Shown here one piece after another: positions 1 to 8,060 of a DNA stretch of 61,754 bases. The position numbers were made by a program, and so were the translations under genes. Position 1 is the stretch's first letter. The number at the start of each line of letters is the position of its first letter. The stretch comes from Vibrio nigripulchritudo ATCC 27043 (GTDB taxonomy: Bacteria > Pseudomonadota > Gammaproteobacteria > Enterobacterales > Vibrionaceae), in NCBI RefSeq assembly GCF_000222685.1, contig NZ_AFWJ01000124.1, forward strand, positions 1 to 61,754. Direction: 5' to 3'. The notes below the pieces were generated by a model that did no database searches, was not told the origin of the DNA, and saw only the letters and a program-made list of their open reading frames with translations.

Positions 1-32
1 CACGAAAATCACGTCATTAAAAAACTATGATT

Positions 33-127
33 TTATTCACATCACGGGCTGCTTATTTTTCCCATGATAGTTATTCACATGTTACTCCACGCTTAGTCAC
101 GACTTATCAAGAGTCTCATGTGAATAA
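33..127. promoter_or_regulatory. Three copies of a TTATTCACAT element upstream of the SDR gene
   Basis: TTATTCACAT occurs at 33-42 and 71-80 (followed by G), and the inverse CATGTGAATAA at 117-127, all before the gene starting at 176. The 71-81 and 117-127 copies form an inverted pair of 11 bp. The half-site TGTGA resembles half of a CRP site, but no full CRP palindrome is present. A role as an operator is inference from repetition and position. Confidence 0.35.
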
Positions 128-175
128 ATTAAAAGATAAATAATAACAATACATTAACTAGAGTGAGGTATCCCT

Positions 176-856
176 ATGGATATACGAAACTCAGTGATAT
201 TAATCACCTCTGCAGGCTCAGGGCTAGGCAGTACATTGGCAGTGCACTTTACCTCTTTGGGGGCACGCGTTGTTGTCGCGGACACAGATTCGATAGCGCT
301 TTTGGATACAGTGAAACGTTGTCGGACTCTGTCTGATGGTATTTATTATTATCCGCTACCGGATCACTCTTCTGAGAGTATCCAGTCTTTGTTTAACTAC
401 ATCGATGAGCGGTTCCCGAATGGTGTTGATGTACTGATCAACAATTGGCCCAGCATGCCACTACCAAGGCTGTTTGGCAGTGAACAGGGAGAGGAGTTCA
501 CTCACAAGCTGTCGTCGTTGGCTTCTTCGTTATACGGTTACGGGAAAGCCAGTGCTCTGAGAATGCGCATGCATAAAAAACCGGGAGTCATTGTAAACCT
601 GACGTCTCACCAGCAGCAAACTCTGCCTGAAGGGCTTGAGAATGTGTCGGCGATGATCGTTGGATTTACTCAGACATGGGCTAAAGAGCTCGACCCGTTT
701 AACATCCGAGTTGGGGGGGTTATACCCGCTCAGTTTCGCACTAGAGACAGTGCCAATGGTGATTGGGCATACGTGCAGGATGAGATGATTAGAAACACTG
801 AATATATAGTCTCTAACGACTATTTTAACGGACGGGTAATGGCTGCTGAAGCATAG
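176..856 (+). CDS. SDR-family protein lacking the catalytic Tyr and Lys
   Basis: A 226-residue short-chain dehydrogenase/reductase-like protein. The Rossmann nucleotide-binding turn is recognisable at residues 11-18 (TSAGSGLG, a variant of TGxxxGxG), and the NNAG motif appears as NNWP near residue 89. Aligning the block ending VGFTQTWAKEL with normal SDRs puts Leu at the catalytic Tyr position and Ser at the catalytic Lys position. The protein therefore probably folds as an SDR but may not reduce a substrate. A GAGTGAGG-type ribosome site lies just before the ATG. It is transcribed towards adhE and shares a bidirectional terminator with it. The true function is unknown; a regulatory or cofactor-binding role is possible. 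Confidence 0.8.
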   Translation: MDIRNSVILITSAGSGLGSTLAVHFTSLGARVVVADTDSIALLDTVKRCRTLSDGIYYYPLPDHSSESIQSLFNYIDERFPNGVDVLINNWPSMPLPRLFGSEQGEEFTHKLSSLASSLYGYGKASALRMRMHKKPGVIVNLTSHQQQTLPEGLENVSAMIVGFTQTWAKELDPFNIRVGGVIPAQFRTRDSANGDWAYVQDEMIRNTEYIVSNDYFNGRVMAAEA

Positions 857-910
857 CCTGCTGAAGAGCAACATCCGACGTTAATCAGGAACGATATGTA
901 ATGAAATAGA

Positions 911-946
911 AAAAGCTCCACCAGAGGTGGAGCTTTGTTTTTCCCG
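911..946. terminator. Bidirectional intrinsic terminator between the SDR gene and adhE
   Basis: Stem AAAGCTCCACC / GGTGGAGCTTT with loop AGA (912-936), followed by a T run on the plus strand and preceded by an A run that serves the minus strand. It ends both convergent genes. Confidence 0.85.
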
Positions 947-989
947 TTAAAGGTTATCGAGTGCTAGCGAAAACCTTTTTACATCTTGC

Positions 990-3707
990 TTACGCTTCAG
1001 CTTTAGCTTTCTTTGGTGCCTTCGCTGCTGCTTTAGGTGCTGCTTTCGCTGCTACCTGATCGGCTTTCTTCTTGATTACCGTAGTACCTTCGAACGTTTC
1101 ACCTTCAATGTATGGCTTACCGTAGTATGCCGCTAGCATAACTTCTTTAAGCTCAGAGATTAGAGGGTAACGTGGGTTCGCACCAGTACATTGGTCATCA
1201 AACGCGTCAACTGCTAGGCGGTCAACTACTGCCAGGAAGTCTGCTTCGTTTACACCCGCAGCCTGAATAGACTTAGGAATGTCCAGGTTAGTTTTCAGTT
1301 CATCTAACCAGCTTACTAGGCGTTCAATCTTCTGAGCAGTGCGGTCACCAGGCTGAGACAGCTCTAGGTGGTCTGCAACTTCTGCGTAACGACGGCGTGC
1401 TTGTGGACGGTCGTATTGAGAGAATGCAGTTTGCTTAGTTGGGTTGTCGTTAGCGTTGTAACGTACCACGTTGTCAATCAACATTGCGTTAGTCATACCG
1501 TGTGCAAGGTGGAACTCAGCACCGATTTTGTGAGCCATTGAGTGACAAACACCTAGGAATGCGTTAGCAAACGCGATACCAGCGATAGTTGCAGCGTTGT
1601 GAACCTTCTCACGAGCGATTGGGTCGTTTGCACCGTTCGCGTAGCTTGATGGTAGGTACTCTTTCAGCATCTTAAGCGCTTGTAGAGCTTGACCGTCAGA
1701 GTATTCATTCGCAAGAACGGATACGTAAGCTTCAAGTGCGTGAGTTACTGCATCGTAACCACCGAATGCACATAGAGACTTAGGCATGTTCATTACTAGG
1801 TTAGCATCAACAATCGCCATTTGAGGTGTTAGCTCGTAGTCTGCTAGTGGGTACTTAGCACCAGTCTTGTCGTCTGTAACAACCGCGAATGGAGTAACTT
1901 CTGAACCTGTACCTGAAGTTGTTGGGATACATACCATTTCAGCTTTCTGACCCATTTTAGGGAACTTGTAGATACGTTTACGGATGTCCATAAAGCGCAT
2001 TGCAAGGTCTTCAAATGCTGTTTCTGGGTGCTCGTACATTACCCACATGATTTTCGCTGCATCCATCGGAGAACCACCACCTAGTGCGATGATTACGTCT
2101 GGCTGGAAGCTGTTCATTGCATCAGCACCTTTCTGTACAGCAGACAATACTGGATCCGCTTCTACATCAAAGAAAGTTTGCACTTCCATGCCGTTGGCTT
2201 TCAGGATGTTGATGGTTTCATCAGCATAACCGTTGTTGAATAGGAAACGGTCAGTTACTAGGAACGCACGCTTCTTACCTTCTAGGTCACCTAGTGCTAC
2301 AGGTAGGCTGCCGCGACGGAAGTAAACAGATTTTGGTAGTTTGTGCCACAACATGTTTTCAGCTCGCTTAGCTACAGTTTTCTTGTTGATTAGGTGCTTA
2401 GGACCTACGTTCTCAGAGATTGAGTTACCACCCCAAGAACCACAACCTAGTGTTAGTGATGGTGCAACATTGAAGTTGTACAGGTCACCGATACCGCCGT
2501 GAGTTGTTGGAATGTTGATTAGAATACGTGCTGTTTTTAGCTTGTCACCGAAGTAACGAACACGGTCTGCATTCTTATCTTGGTCAGTGTACAAGCCAGA
2601 TGTGTGACCGATACCACCAATCTCAACCATAGTAACCGCTTGAGCAACTGCGTCTTCGAAGTCGTCTGCACGGAATAGACCTAGAGTCGGAGACAATTTC
2701 TCGTGAGCGAATTCATCGTCGTAAGAAACTTTACCCAGACCTTCACCAACTAGCACTTTCGTGTCTGCTGGTACAGTAACACCAGCCATTTCAGCGATTG
2801 CCGGAGCAGGCTGACCAACGATTTTCGCGTTTAGGTTGCCATCGATAAGAAGAACTTTACGTACTTTCGCTGCTTCGTCTTTGCTTAATACGTAAGCTTT
2901 GTGAGAAGCAAAACGCTCTTTCACTTCGTCGTAAACTTCATCAACAACGATTGCAGCCTGCTCAGAAGCACATACTACGCCGTTATCGAATGTCTTAGAC
3001 ATTAGGATAGAAGCAACAGCACGTTTGATGTCAGCACTTTCATCGATAACTACAGGAACGTTACCTGCACCTACACCGATTGCTGGCTTACCAGAAGAGT
3101 AAGCAGCTTTAACCATGCCTGGACCACCAGTAGCAAGGATAAGAGCGATGTCGTCATGCTTCATTAGCGCGTTAGAAAGCTCAACAGAAGGTTGGTCGAT
3201 CCAGCCGATGATGTCTTTTGGAGCACCTGCTGCTACTGCTGCTTCCAGTACCAGTTTCGCTGCATCGTTAGTTGAGTTTTTCGCACGTGGGTGTGGCGAG
3301 AAGATGATTGCGTTACGAGTCTTCAAAGAGATTAGAGACTTGAAGATTGCTGTAGACGTTGGGTTAGTTGTTGGAACGATACCGCAAATGATACCTGCTG
3401 GTTCAGCGATAGTCATAGTACCAAGGCTTTCGTCTTCATCCAGAATGCCACAAGTTTTTTCGTCTTTATACTTGTTGTAGATGTATTCAGAAGCGAAGTG
3501 GTTTTTGATTACCTTGTCTTCAACAATACCCATACCAGACTCTTCTACCGCTTGCTGAGCTAGAGGGATACGAGCTTGGTTAGCCGCTAGAGATGCAGCG
3601 CGGAAAATTTTATCTACTTGCTCTTGAGAGTAAGTAGCAAATTCTGCTTGTGCCGCTTTAACGCGAGCAATCATTGCATCTAGTTCAGCCAAATTAGTTA
3701 CAGGCAT
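990..3707 (-). CDS. adhE: Bifunctional acetaldehyde-CoA/alcohol dehydrogenase
   Basis: A 905-residue AdhE that reduces acetyl-CoA to acetaldehyde and then ethanol in mixed-acid fermentation; the family forms cytoplasmic spirosomes. The N-terminal half is the CoA-acylating aldehyde dehydrogenase, with catalytic Cys in NGVVCASEQ. The C-terminal half is an iron-dependent alcohol dehydrogenase, with the GGGSPMDAAK cofactor motif and metal-site histidines in the GVCHSMAHK and EFHLAHGMTN region. AGGAG precedes the ATG with 7-bp spacing. Unlike E. coli AdhE (891 aa), it ends in a low-complexity Ala/Lys/Pro tail of about 25 residues. It diverges from ychE across a 660-bp control region, the same neighbourhood as in enterobacteria. 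Confidence 0.98.
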   Translation of the reverse strand: MPVTNLAELDAMIARVKAAQAEFATYSQEQVDKIFRAASLAANQARIPLAQQAVEESGMGIVEDKVIKNHFASEYIYNKYKDEKTCGILDEDESLGTMTIAEPAGIICGIVPTTNPTSTAIFKSLISLKTRNAIIFSPHPRAKNSTNDAAKLVLEAAVAAGAPKDIIGWIDQPSVELSNALMKHDDIALILATGGPGMVKAAYSSGKPAIGVGAGNVPVVIDESADIKRAVASILMSKTFDNGVVCASEQAAIVVDEVYDEVKERFASHKAYVLSKDEAAKVRKVLLIDGNLNAKIVGQPAPAIAEMAGVTVPADTKVLVGEGLGKVSYDDEFAHEKLSPTLGLFRADDFEDAVAQAVTMVEIGGIGHTSGLYTDQDKNADRVRYFGDKLKTARILINIPTTHGGIGDLYNFNVAPSLTLGCGSWGGNSISENVGPKHLINKKTVAKRAENMLWHKLPKSVYFRRGSLPVALGDLEGKKRAFLVTDRFLFNNGYADETINILKANGMEVQTFFDVEADPVLSAVQKGADAMNSFQPDVIIALGGGSPMDAAKIMWVMYEHPETAFEDLAMRFMDIRKRIYKFPKMGQKAEMVCIPTTSGTGSEVTPFAVVTDDKTGAKYPLADYELTPQMAIVDANLVMNMPKSLCAFGGYDAVTHALEAYVSVLANEYSDGQALQALKMLKEYLPSSYANGANDPIAREKVHNAATIAGIAFANAFLGVCHSMAHKIGAEFHLAHGMTNAMLIDNVVRYNANDNPTKQTAFSQYDRPQARRRYAEVADHLELSQPGDRTAQKIERLVSWLDELKTNLDIPKSIQAAGVNEADFLAVVDRLAVDAFDDQCTGANPRYPLISELKEVMLAAYYGKPYIEGETFEGTTVIKKKADQVAAKAAPKAAAKAPKKAKAEA

Positions 3708-4371
3708 AATGAATCTCCTAAAATAGAAAAATATTAAAAACTTTTTATTAAGGTTGCTGCCTTAAGCTTTTAACGTTCAGTCAATCACTTATCAAACTAC
3801 AGACTTAGTAAATTGCTTTCAGGACTGAGTATATTATTTCAAGGTATGAAAAAAATTGACTCAGATCAGTTCTGAAAAACTAAATACTACTTACTGGGTA
3901 GACAGGTTTGTAAAACAATTTTAAATGATTGATATATTTAAACTTTTAATCACAATGACAATGTGATTAAAAAAGAATCAAACAGTCTAGTGAATACAAA
4001 AAACTACAACACACTGTAATAAAATTTCATTTCAGCTCAAATTAGCAACAAGAACAGCCTGTTTTTTCGTGTTACACGCAACTGGTTACCTAATCATTTG
4101 AGCATTTCAAACAGATGAAGATGTTCGTTTTTTCACAATTTTTCATATTCGTACAAAACACATTTCATTTCCACCAATTTCACTTCCTGTAACACATACG
4201 TTACCCGATTCTAAAGACCTCATTTATATCGTTAGCTAACAGAGGAATTTGTTAGAAATCACTTGGTATTTAGAAGATAATTCCCTTACATTTACCACCC
4301 TTTTTAAGGTGGTATTTAGATACCTCTTTTTTCCACTTAAATCGCGTTTGAAGTTTTAGAGCTTGTACACA
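3708..4371. other. Long adhE-ychE intergenic region
   Basis: About 660 bp of AT-rich sequence with no supported gene. It holds a 29-bp dyad at 3944-3972 and a small hairpin at 4293-4314 (TACCACC / GGTGGTA, 8-nt loop) near ychE. I could not pick out a convincing FNR or CRP palindrome. The length fits a complex promoter region for adhE, which is usually controlled by oxygen and redox state. Confidence 0.6.
3944..3972. promoter_or_regulatory. 29-bp near-perfect dyad upstream of adhE
   Basis: Arms TTTTAATCACA and TGTGATTAAAA are perfect inverses around ATGACAA, and the spacer is itself symmetric apart from one pair. It sits about 240 bp upstream of the adhE start. It could be a repressor or activator operator. 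As RNA it would make a hairpin, but the distance from adhE argues against simple termination. Confidence 0.45.
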
Positions 4372-5010
4372 ATGCAGACATTTGAAATCGCAATTTATTT
4401 GCAGTTCTTTTTAGGTCTTATAGCCGCAGTGAACCCAGTTGGCATCATGCCCATTTTTGTTTCTTTAACAGGGCATATGTCGCCAGAAGAAAAAGTGAAA
4501 ACCGCCACCACTGCGAATATCGCAGTCGCGGTCATCCTTATTGTTTCTTTACTGGCTGGGCAGGCATTGCTGGATATGTTCAGTATCTCTTTGGATTCGT
4601 TCAGAATTGCTGGCGGGCTGCTGCTTATGAGCATCGCATTTTCGATGATGAGCGGTAAGCTAGGTGAAGATAAGCAGAACAAACAAGAGAAATCTGAATA
4701 CGTGAGCCGAGAGCAAATTGGCGTAGTGCCACTGGCTATGCCTCTAATGGCAGGACCTGGCGCTATCAGTTCAACGATTGTATTTGGGGCGCGCTACCCA
4801 ACATGGATGGACACATTTGCCATTGCAGGTACAGTGATCATTTTTGCGTTTTGCAGTTGGCTACTGTTTCGTTCAGCCCCTTTTATTGTGAGATTCTTGG
4901 GTCAGACAGGAATCAACGTAATCACTCGTATTATGGGTTTGATCCTAGCCGCTCTGGGGATCGAGTTTATCGCCAACGGCGTAAGAAACCTGTTCCCGGG
5001 TCTTGCCTAG
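4372..5010 (+). CDS. ychE: YchE/MarC-family inner-membrane protein
   Basis: A 212-residue UPF0056/MarC-type membrane protein with about six hydrophobic segments and the conserved AAVNPVGIMPIF stretch near the N-terminus and PLAMPLMAGPGAIS in the middle. Family members are inner-membrane proteins whose transport substrate is not established; an early link to antibiotic resistance for MarC was not upheld. The adhE-ychE divergent pair is also found in E. coli, which supports the name. I start at the ATG at 4372; a TTG three codons upstream is possible but has no better ribosome site. Confidence 0.9.
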   Translation: MQTFEIAIYLQFFLGLIAAVNPVGIMPIFVSLTGHMSPEEKVKTATTANIAVAVILIVSLLAGQALLDMFSISLDSFRIAGGLLLMSIAFSMMSGKLGEDKQNKQEKSEYVSREQIGVVPLAMPLMAGPGAISSTIVFGARYPTWMDTFAIAGTVIIFAFCSWLLFRSAPFIVRFLGQTGINVITRIMGLILAALGIEFIANGVRNLFPGLA

Positions 5011-5151
5011 TATCCAGTTCCCCCGACTTGCCTTAAAAGGCTAACTTTGAGGTAAGTCGCCAGTTTCGCAGATGTGGACTTTTTATATCGTCGCTTTGAG
5101 TTACTATACTGCCATTCTCTATCGTTATAGAAAGACAGTTATAAAAAGTCC

Positions 5152-6015
5152 ATGCCCAAACACTCGTTGAAACATCACCTTTACGTCATCATCTTTGGCA
5201 CGCATACAACCGCAGGTAAGCTCTTTGATATCGCCTTGATCGTTGCGATTCTGACTTCCCTCACAGTGCTTGTTATCGACTCTACCCTTCCTCAAGACAG
5301 CGTATGGGCAAATCGACTTCTGTACGCCGAGTATGTGTTTACTGCGCTTTTTACTATTGAATACTTGCTGCGACTCTACTGTTCCCCCAAGCCCAGTGCT
5401 TATGCGAAAAGTTTTTATGGTGTAATCGACCTTCTCGCCATATTGCCTACGTACTTCGTGCTACTTTTCCCATCCGCATCATTTATTGCAGTTGTGCGCC
5501 TTCTAAGGGTAATGCGGATTTTCCGAATCCTTAAATTGGTTCGCTACCTGCAAGACTCTAACCTGCTCTTACGTTCCCTTCTGATGTCCAGACGGAAGAT
5601 TCTGATCTTCTTCAGTACAGTGGCCATTCTGGTCACTATCTTTGGTTCACTGATTTTTGTGATAGAGGGACCAGAGAACGGATTCACGAGCATACCGCAA
5701 AGCATCTACTGGGCGATTGTGACCATCACAACGGTTGGTTACGGTGATCTCGTTCCCCAGACACCTATTGGAAAAGCAATAGCCTCGCTTACTATGCTAC
5801 TTGGTTATTCTATTCTGGCGGTTCCAACCGGAATCATTACGGCGGAACTGAACAGTGAAATGAATGCTCACCGGAATCTGGTTAAGTGTCCGAATTGCTC
5901 TCGAAATGGTCATGAGTCTGACGCGTTATATTGTAAGCATTGCGGAGGAGAGCTGGCATCGCCAGATGCGCGAGTAGTTCCTGTGGAGAATGAGGATTCT
6001 GAACTGCACTACTAG
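5152..6015 (+). CDS. Six-TM voltage-gated-type potassium channel with C-terminal zinc ribbon
   Basis: A 287-residue ion channel. It has an S1-S4 voltage-sensor-like domain, an S4 carrying regularly spaced arginines (RLLRVMRIFRILKLVRYL), and a pore loop with the potassium selectivity filter TTVGYGD near residue 195, followed by S6. The cytoplasmic tail carries two Cys pairs (CPNC and CKHC, about residues 243-262), which form a small zinc-ribbon-like element. The size and plan match bacterial Kv/KvAP-type channels. The ATG has only a weak ribosome site. The gene stands alone between ychE and a pilin-like gene facing it, ending 5 bp from that gene's stop. Confidence 0.92.
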   Translation: MPKHSLKHHLYVIIFGTHTTAGKLFDIALIVAILTSLTVLVIDSTLPQDSVWANRLLYAEYVFTALFTIEYLLRLYCSPKPSAYAKSFYGVIDLLAILPTYFVLLFPSASFIAVVRLLRVMRIFRILKLVRYLQDSNLLLRSLLMSRRKILIFFSTVAILVTIFGSLIFVIEGPENGFTSIPQSIYWAIVTITTVGYGDLVPQTPIGKAIASLTMLLGYSILAVPTGIITAELNSEMNAHRNLVKCPNCSRNGHESDALYCKHCGGELASPDARVVPVENEDSELHY

Positions 6016-6020
6016 GTCAG

Positions 6021-6536
6021 TTAACAGCCTTGAGTAACGCTCTCTACCTGAAAGCTGTCCCCTGAATACATGGGGGCAGTGTATTTCACGTAGCATTGAG
6101 TACTTTCGATACCATTTCTACTCGGATGTTCGACCCACTCAGAACGTGTAAGAAGCCACGAGTCCTGACGATCGGTGTGAATGGCATGGTGAGCCACCCA
6201 AACCCAGGTTTTGTCGGTATGTCGATAGCCCATATCTAAATCAATAAAATTGGCTAAACCACCAATCCGTACACTTGGGTAACCGTACTGAAGCTGTCCA
6301 TAACCCGGCAACATTCCAAATTCTTCCAAATCGGTTCCCTGTTTATGAGACTCAAGGTAGGCATTTTCCGCGGCATGAATTACTTTGCTGGCAAGCCCTT
6401 CGATCAGAGCCTGATTGTATTCACTTTGCATGCTAAAAAACTTGGGGGCTGCAGTCATAGCCATGATGGAAAACACCGCTGTGCTCATTAACCCATCAAA
6501 CATTGAAAAGCCAAAACTTCTCTTACGCATTGCCAT
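6021..6536 (-). CDS. Stand-alone type IV pilin-like protein with Asp at position 5
   Basis: A 171-residue protein with a class III (prepilin) signal: basic leader MAMRKRSFG followed by a hydrophobic helix FSMFDGLMSTAVFSIMAMTAA. Cleavage after the Gly would leave Phe1, with Asp rather than the usual Glu at position 5. Two C-terminal cysteines (QCYVKY and the final QGC) could make the disulfide-bonded D-region typical of MSHA-like pilins. No pilus assembly genes are nearby, so it would depend on a prepilin peptidase and assembly system encoded elsewhere. Function as a minor pilin or pseudopilin is inference. Confidence 0.75.
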   Translation of the reverse strand: MAMRKRSFGFSMFDGLMSTAVFSIMAMTAAPKFFSMQSEYNQALIEGLASKVIHAAENAYLESHKQGTDLEEFGMLPGYGQLQYGYPSVRIGGLANFIDLDMGYRHTDKTWVWVAHHAIHTDRQDSWLLTRSEWVEHPSRNGIESTQCYVKYTAPMYSGDSFQVESVTQGC

Positions 6537-6690
6537 TTCCTTAAGCTTCCCACCTATACCTTCTAACTTGAGTATAGTTGGATGTTAAAAAATGCCAGTC
6601 AGAAGCAGGTAAGTACAAAGAAATAATAAAGACAGGATAGGTTTAAGATCTGGTTAAAAACCATTTCTCAGAAATAACTTTTAAGAAAAT

Positions 6691-6722
6691 AAAAAAGCGC
6701 CTCTCAAATGGAGGCGCTTTTG
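6691..6722 (-). terminator. asd intrinsic terminator
   Basis: Stem AAGCGCCTC / GAGGCGCTT with a short loop. On the minus strand it is followed by a run of six T, 24-55 bp downstream of the asd stop. Confidence 0.85.
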
Positions 6723-6746
6723 AGAAATTATATCTCTATGAAAATA

Positions 6747-7859
6747 TTACTTTTCTGCAAGAATAATACGAAGGGTTCTGCGTAGAGGCTCTGCTGCGCC
6801 CCAAAGTAGCTGGTCACCCACAGTAAATGCATTCAGGAAGTCATCACCCATCGACATTTTACGCAGTCGACCAACAGGGATAGACAGAGTGCCGGTAACT
6901 TTCGCAGGTGTCAGTTCTTGTGCCGTAATGTCACGGTCATTTGGAACCACTTTCACCCAGTCATTATGAGTGGCGATCATCTCTTCAATTTCATCCATTG
7001 GGATGTTTTGCTTCAGTTTGATGGTCAGTGCCTGAGCATGACAGCGCATTGCTCCGATGCGAACACATGTACCGTCAATCGGGATTGGCGTGTCCTGAGA
7101 GCCTAAGATCTTGTTGGCTTCTACACCCGCCTTCCACTCTTCCTTGCTTTGACCGTTATCGCGCTTCACATCGATCCATGGAATCAGAGAGCCCGCTAGT
7201 GGCACACCAAATTGATCCGTTGGGAAAGATGACGAGCGAAGAGTTTCTGCAACTTTCTTATCAATATCAAGAATAGAGCTTGCTGGGTTTGCCAGCTCAG
7301 TGCTTACAGAATCGTTGATCACACCCATTTGAGAAATCAGCTCGCGCATGTTTTTCGCGCCAGCACCCGATGCTGCCTGATAAGTCATGGCACTCATCCA
7401 CTCAACATGACCTTTCTCATAAAGACCACCTAACGCCATAAGCATTAAGCTAACCGTACAGTTACCACCAACAAATGTGTTGGTGCCATCATGAATCCCC
7501 TGCTGGATTTGCGCAAGGTTCACAGGATCTAGTGTAATGATGGAATCTTCAGCCATGCGAAGAGTAGATGCAGCGTCAATCCAGTAGCCTTTCCAGCCTG
7601 CCTGACGAAGCGCCGGGTACACTTTCTCGGTGTAGCTGCCGCCCTGACAAGTAATCACAGCATCAAGCTGTTTTAGGCTTTCAATATCAAAAGCATCTTG
7701 CAGAACACCCGCGTCTTTACCGAAATTTGGGGCAGGAATACCTACTTGTGAGGTGCTGTAAAATACTGGTTCGATAACATCAAAGTCTTTCTCTTCGACC
7801 ATACGTTGCATCAAAACCGAGCCGACCATACCACGCCAGCCTACAAGACCTACTCTCAT
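6747..7859 (-). CDS. asd: Aspartate-semialdehyde dehydrogenase
   Basis: A 370-residue Asd that reduces beta-aspartyl phosphate to aspartate semialdehyde with NADPH, the branch point to lysine/diaminopimelate, threonine and methionine. The N-terminus [20 protein letters not shown] is the classic NADP-binding start, and the catalytic Cys lies in [11 protein letters not shown] chose the second of two adjacent ATGs (7859) because it gives the family-typical N-terminus; the first would add one Met. GGAG lies just upstream. The longer in-frame extension to 7898 is not supported. It is monocistronic with its own terminator. Confidence 0.97.
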   Translation of the reverse strand: MRVGLVGWRGMVGSVLMQRMVEEKDFDVIEPVFYSTSQVGIPAPNFGKDAGVLQDAFDIESLKQLDAVITCQGGSYTEKVYPALRQAGWKGYWIDAASTLRMAEDSIITLDPVNLAQIQQGIHDGTNTFVGGNCTVSLMLMALGGLYEKGHVEWMSAMTYQAASGAGAKNMRELISQMGVINDSVSTELANPASSILDIDKKVAETLRSSSFPTDQFGVPLAGSLIPWIDVKRDNGQSKEEWKAGVEANKILGSQDTPIPIDGTCVRIGAMRCHAQALTIKLKQNIPMDEIEEMIATHNDWVKVVPNDRDITAQELTPAKVTGTLSIPVGRLRKMSMGDDFLNAFTVGDQLLWGAAEPLRRTLRIILAEK

Positions 7860-8023
7860 CATTACACTCCATGTCTTACTCAAATTAAACTCCCCCATCT
7901 ATAAGATTTTCTGAGGATGAAAACAAGCCTTTTTGAGCGAAAAAGGGAAAAAAGAGCAGTTAAGGGGGGATTTTTACAGGTTTACTGTTTTCGAAGGGAT
8001 TTTCAGGAGGGATTCGAAATGAA

Positions 8024-8052
8024 AAATGCGTCCAGAGAACACCCCTCTGGAC
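8024..8052 (-). terminator. Terminator of the HPt gene
   Basis: Stem GTCCAGAG / CTCTGGAC (8030-8052) followed on the minus strand by GCATTTTTC, just downstream of the stop at 8061. Confidence 0.7.
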
Positions 8053-8060
8053 ACTGATAT

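Noticed and set aside
530-874. A 114-codon minus-strand frame
   Set aside because: Antisense to the degenerate SDR gene, no ribosome site or homology seen.
3920-3945. FNR box near TTGATATATTTAA
   Set aside because: The second half does not match ATCAA well enough.
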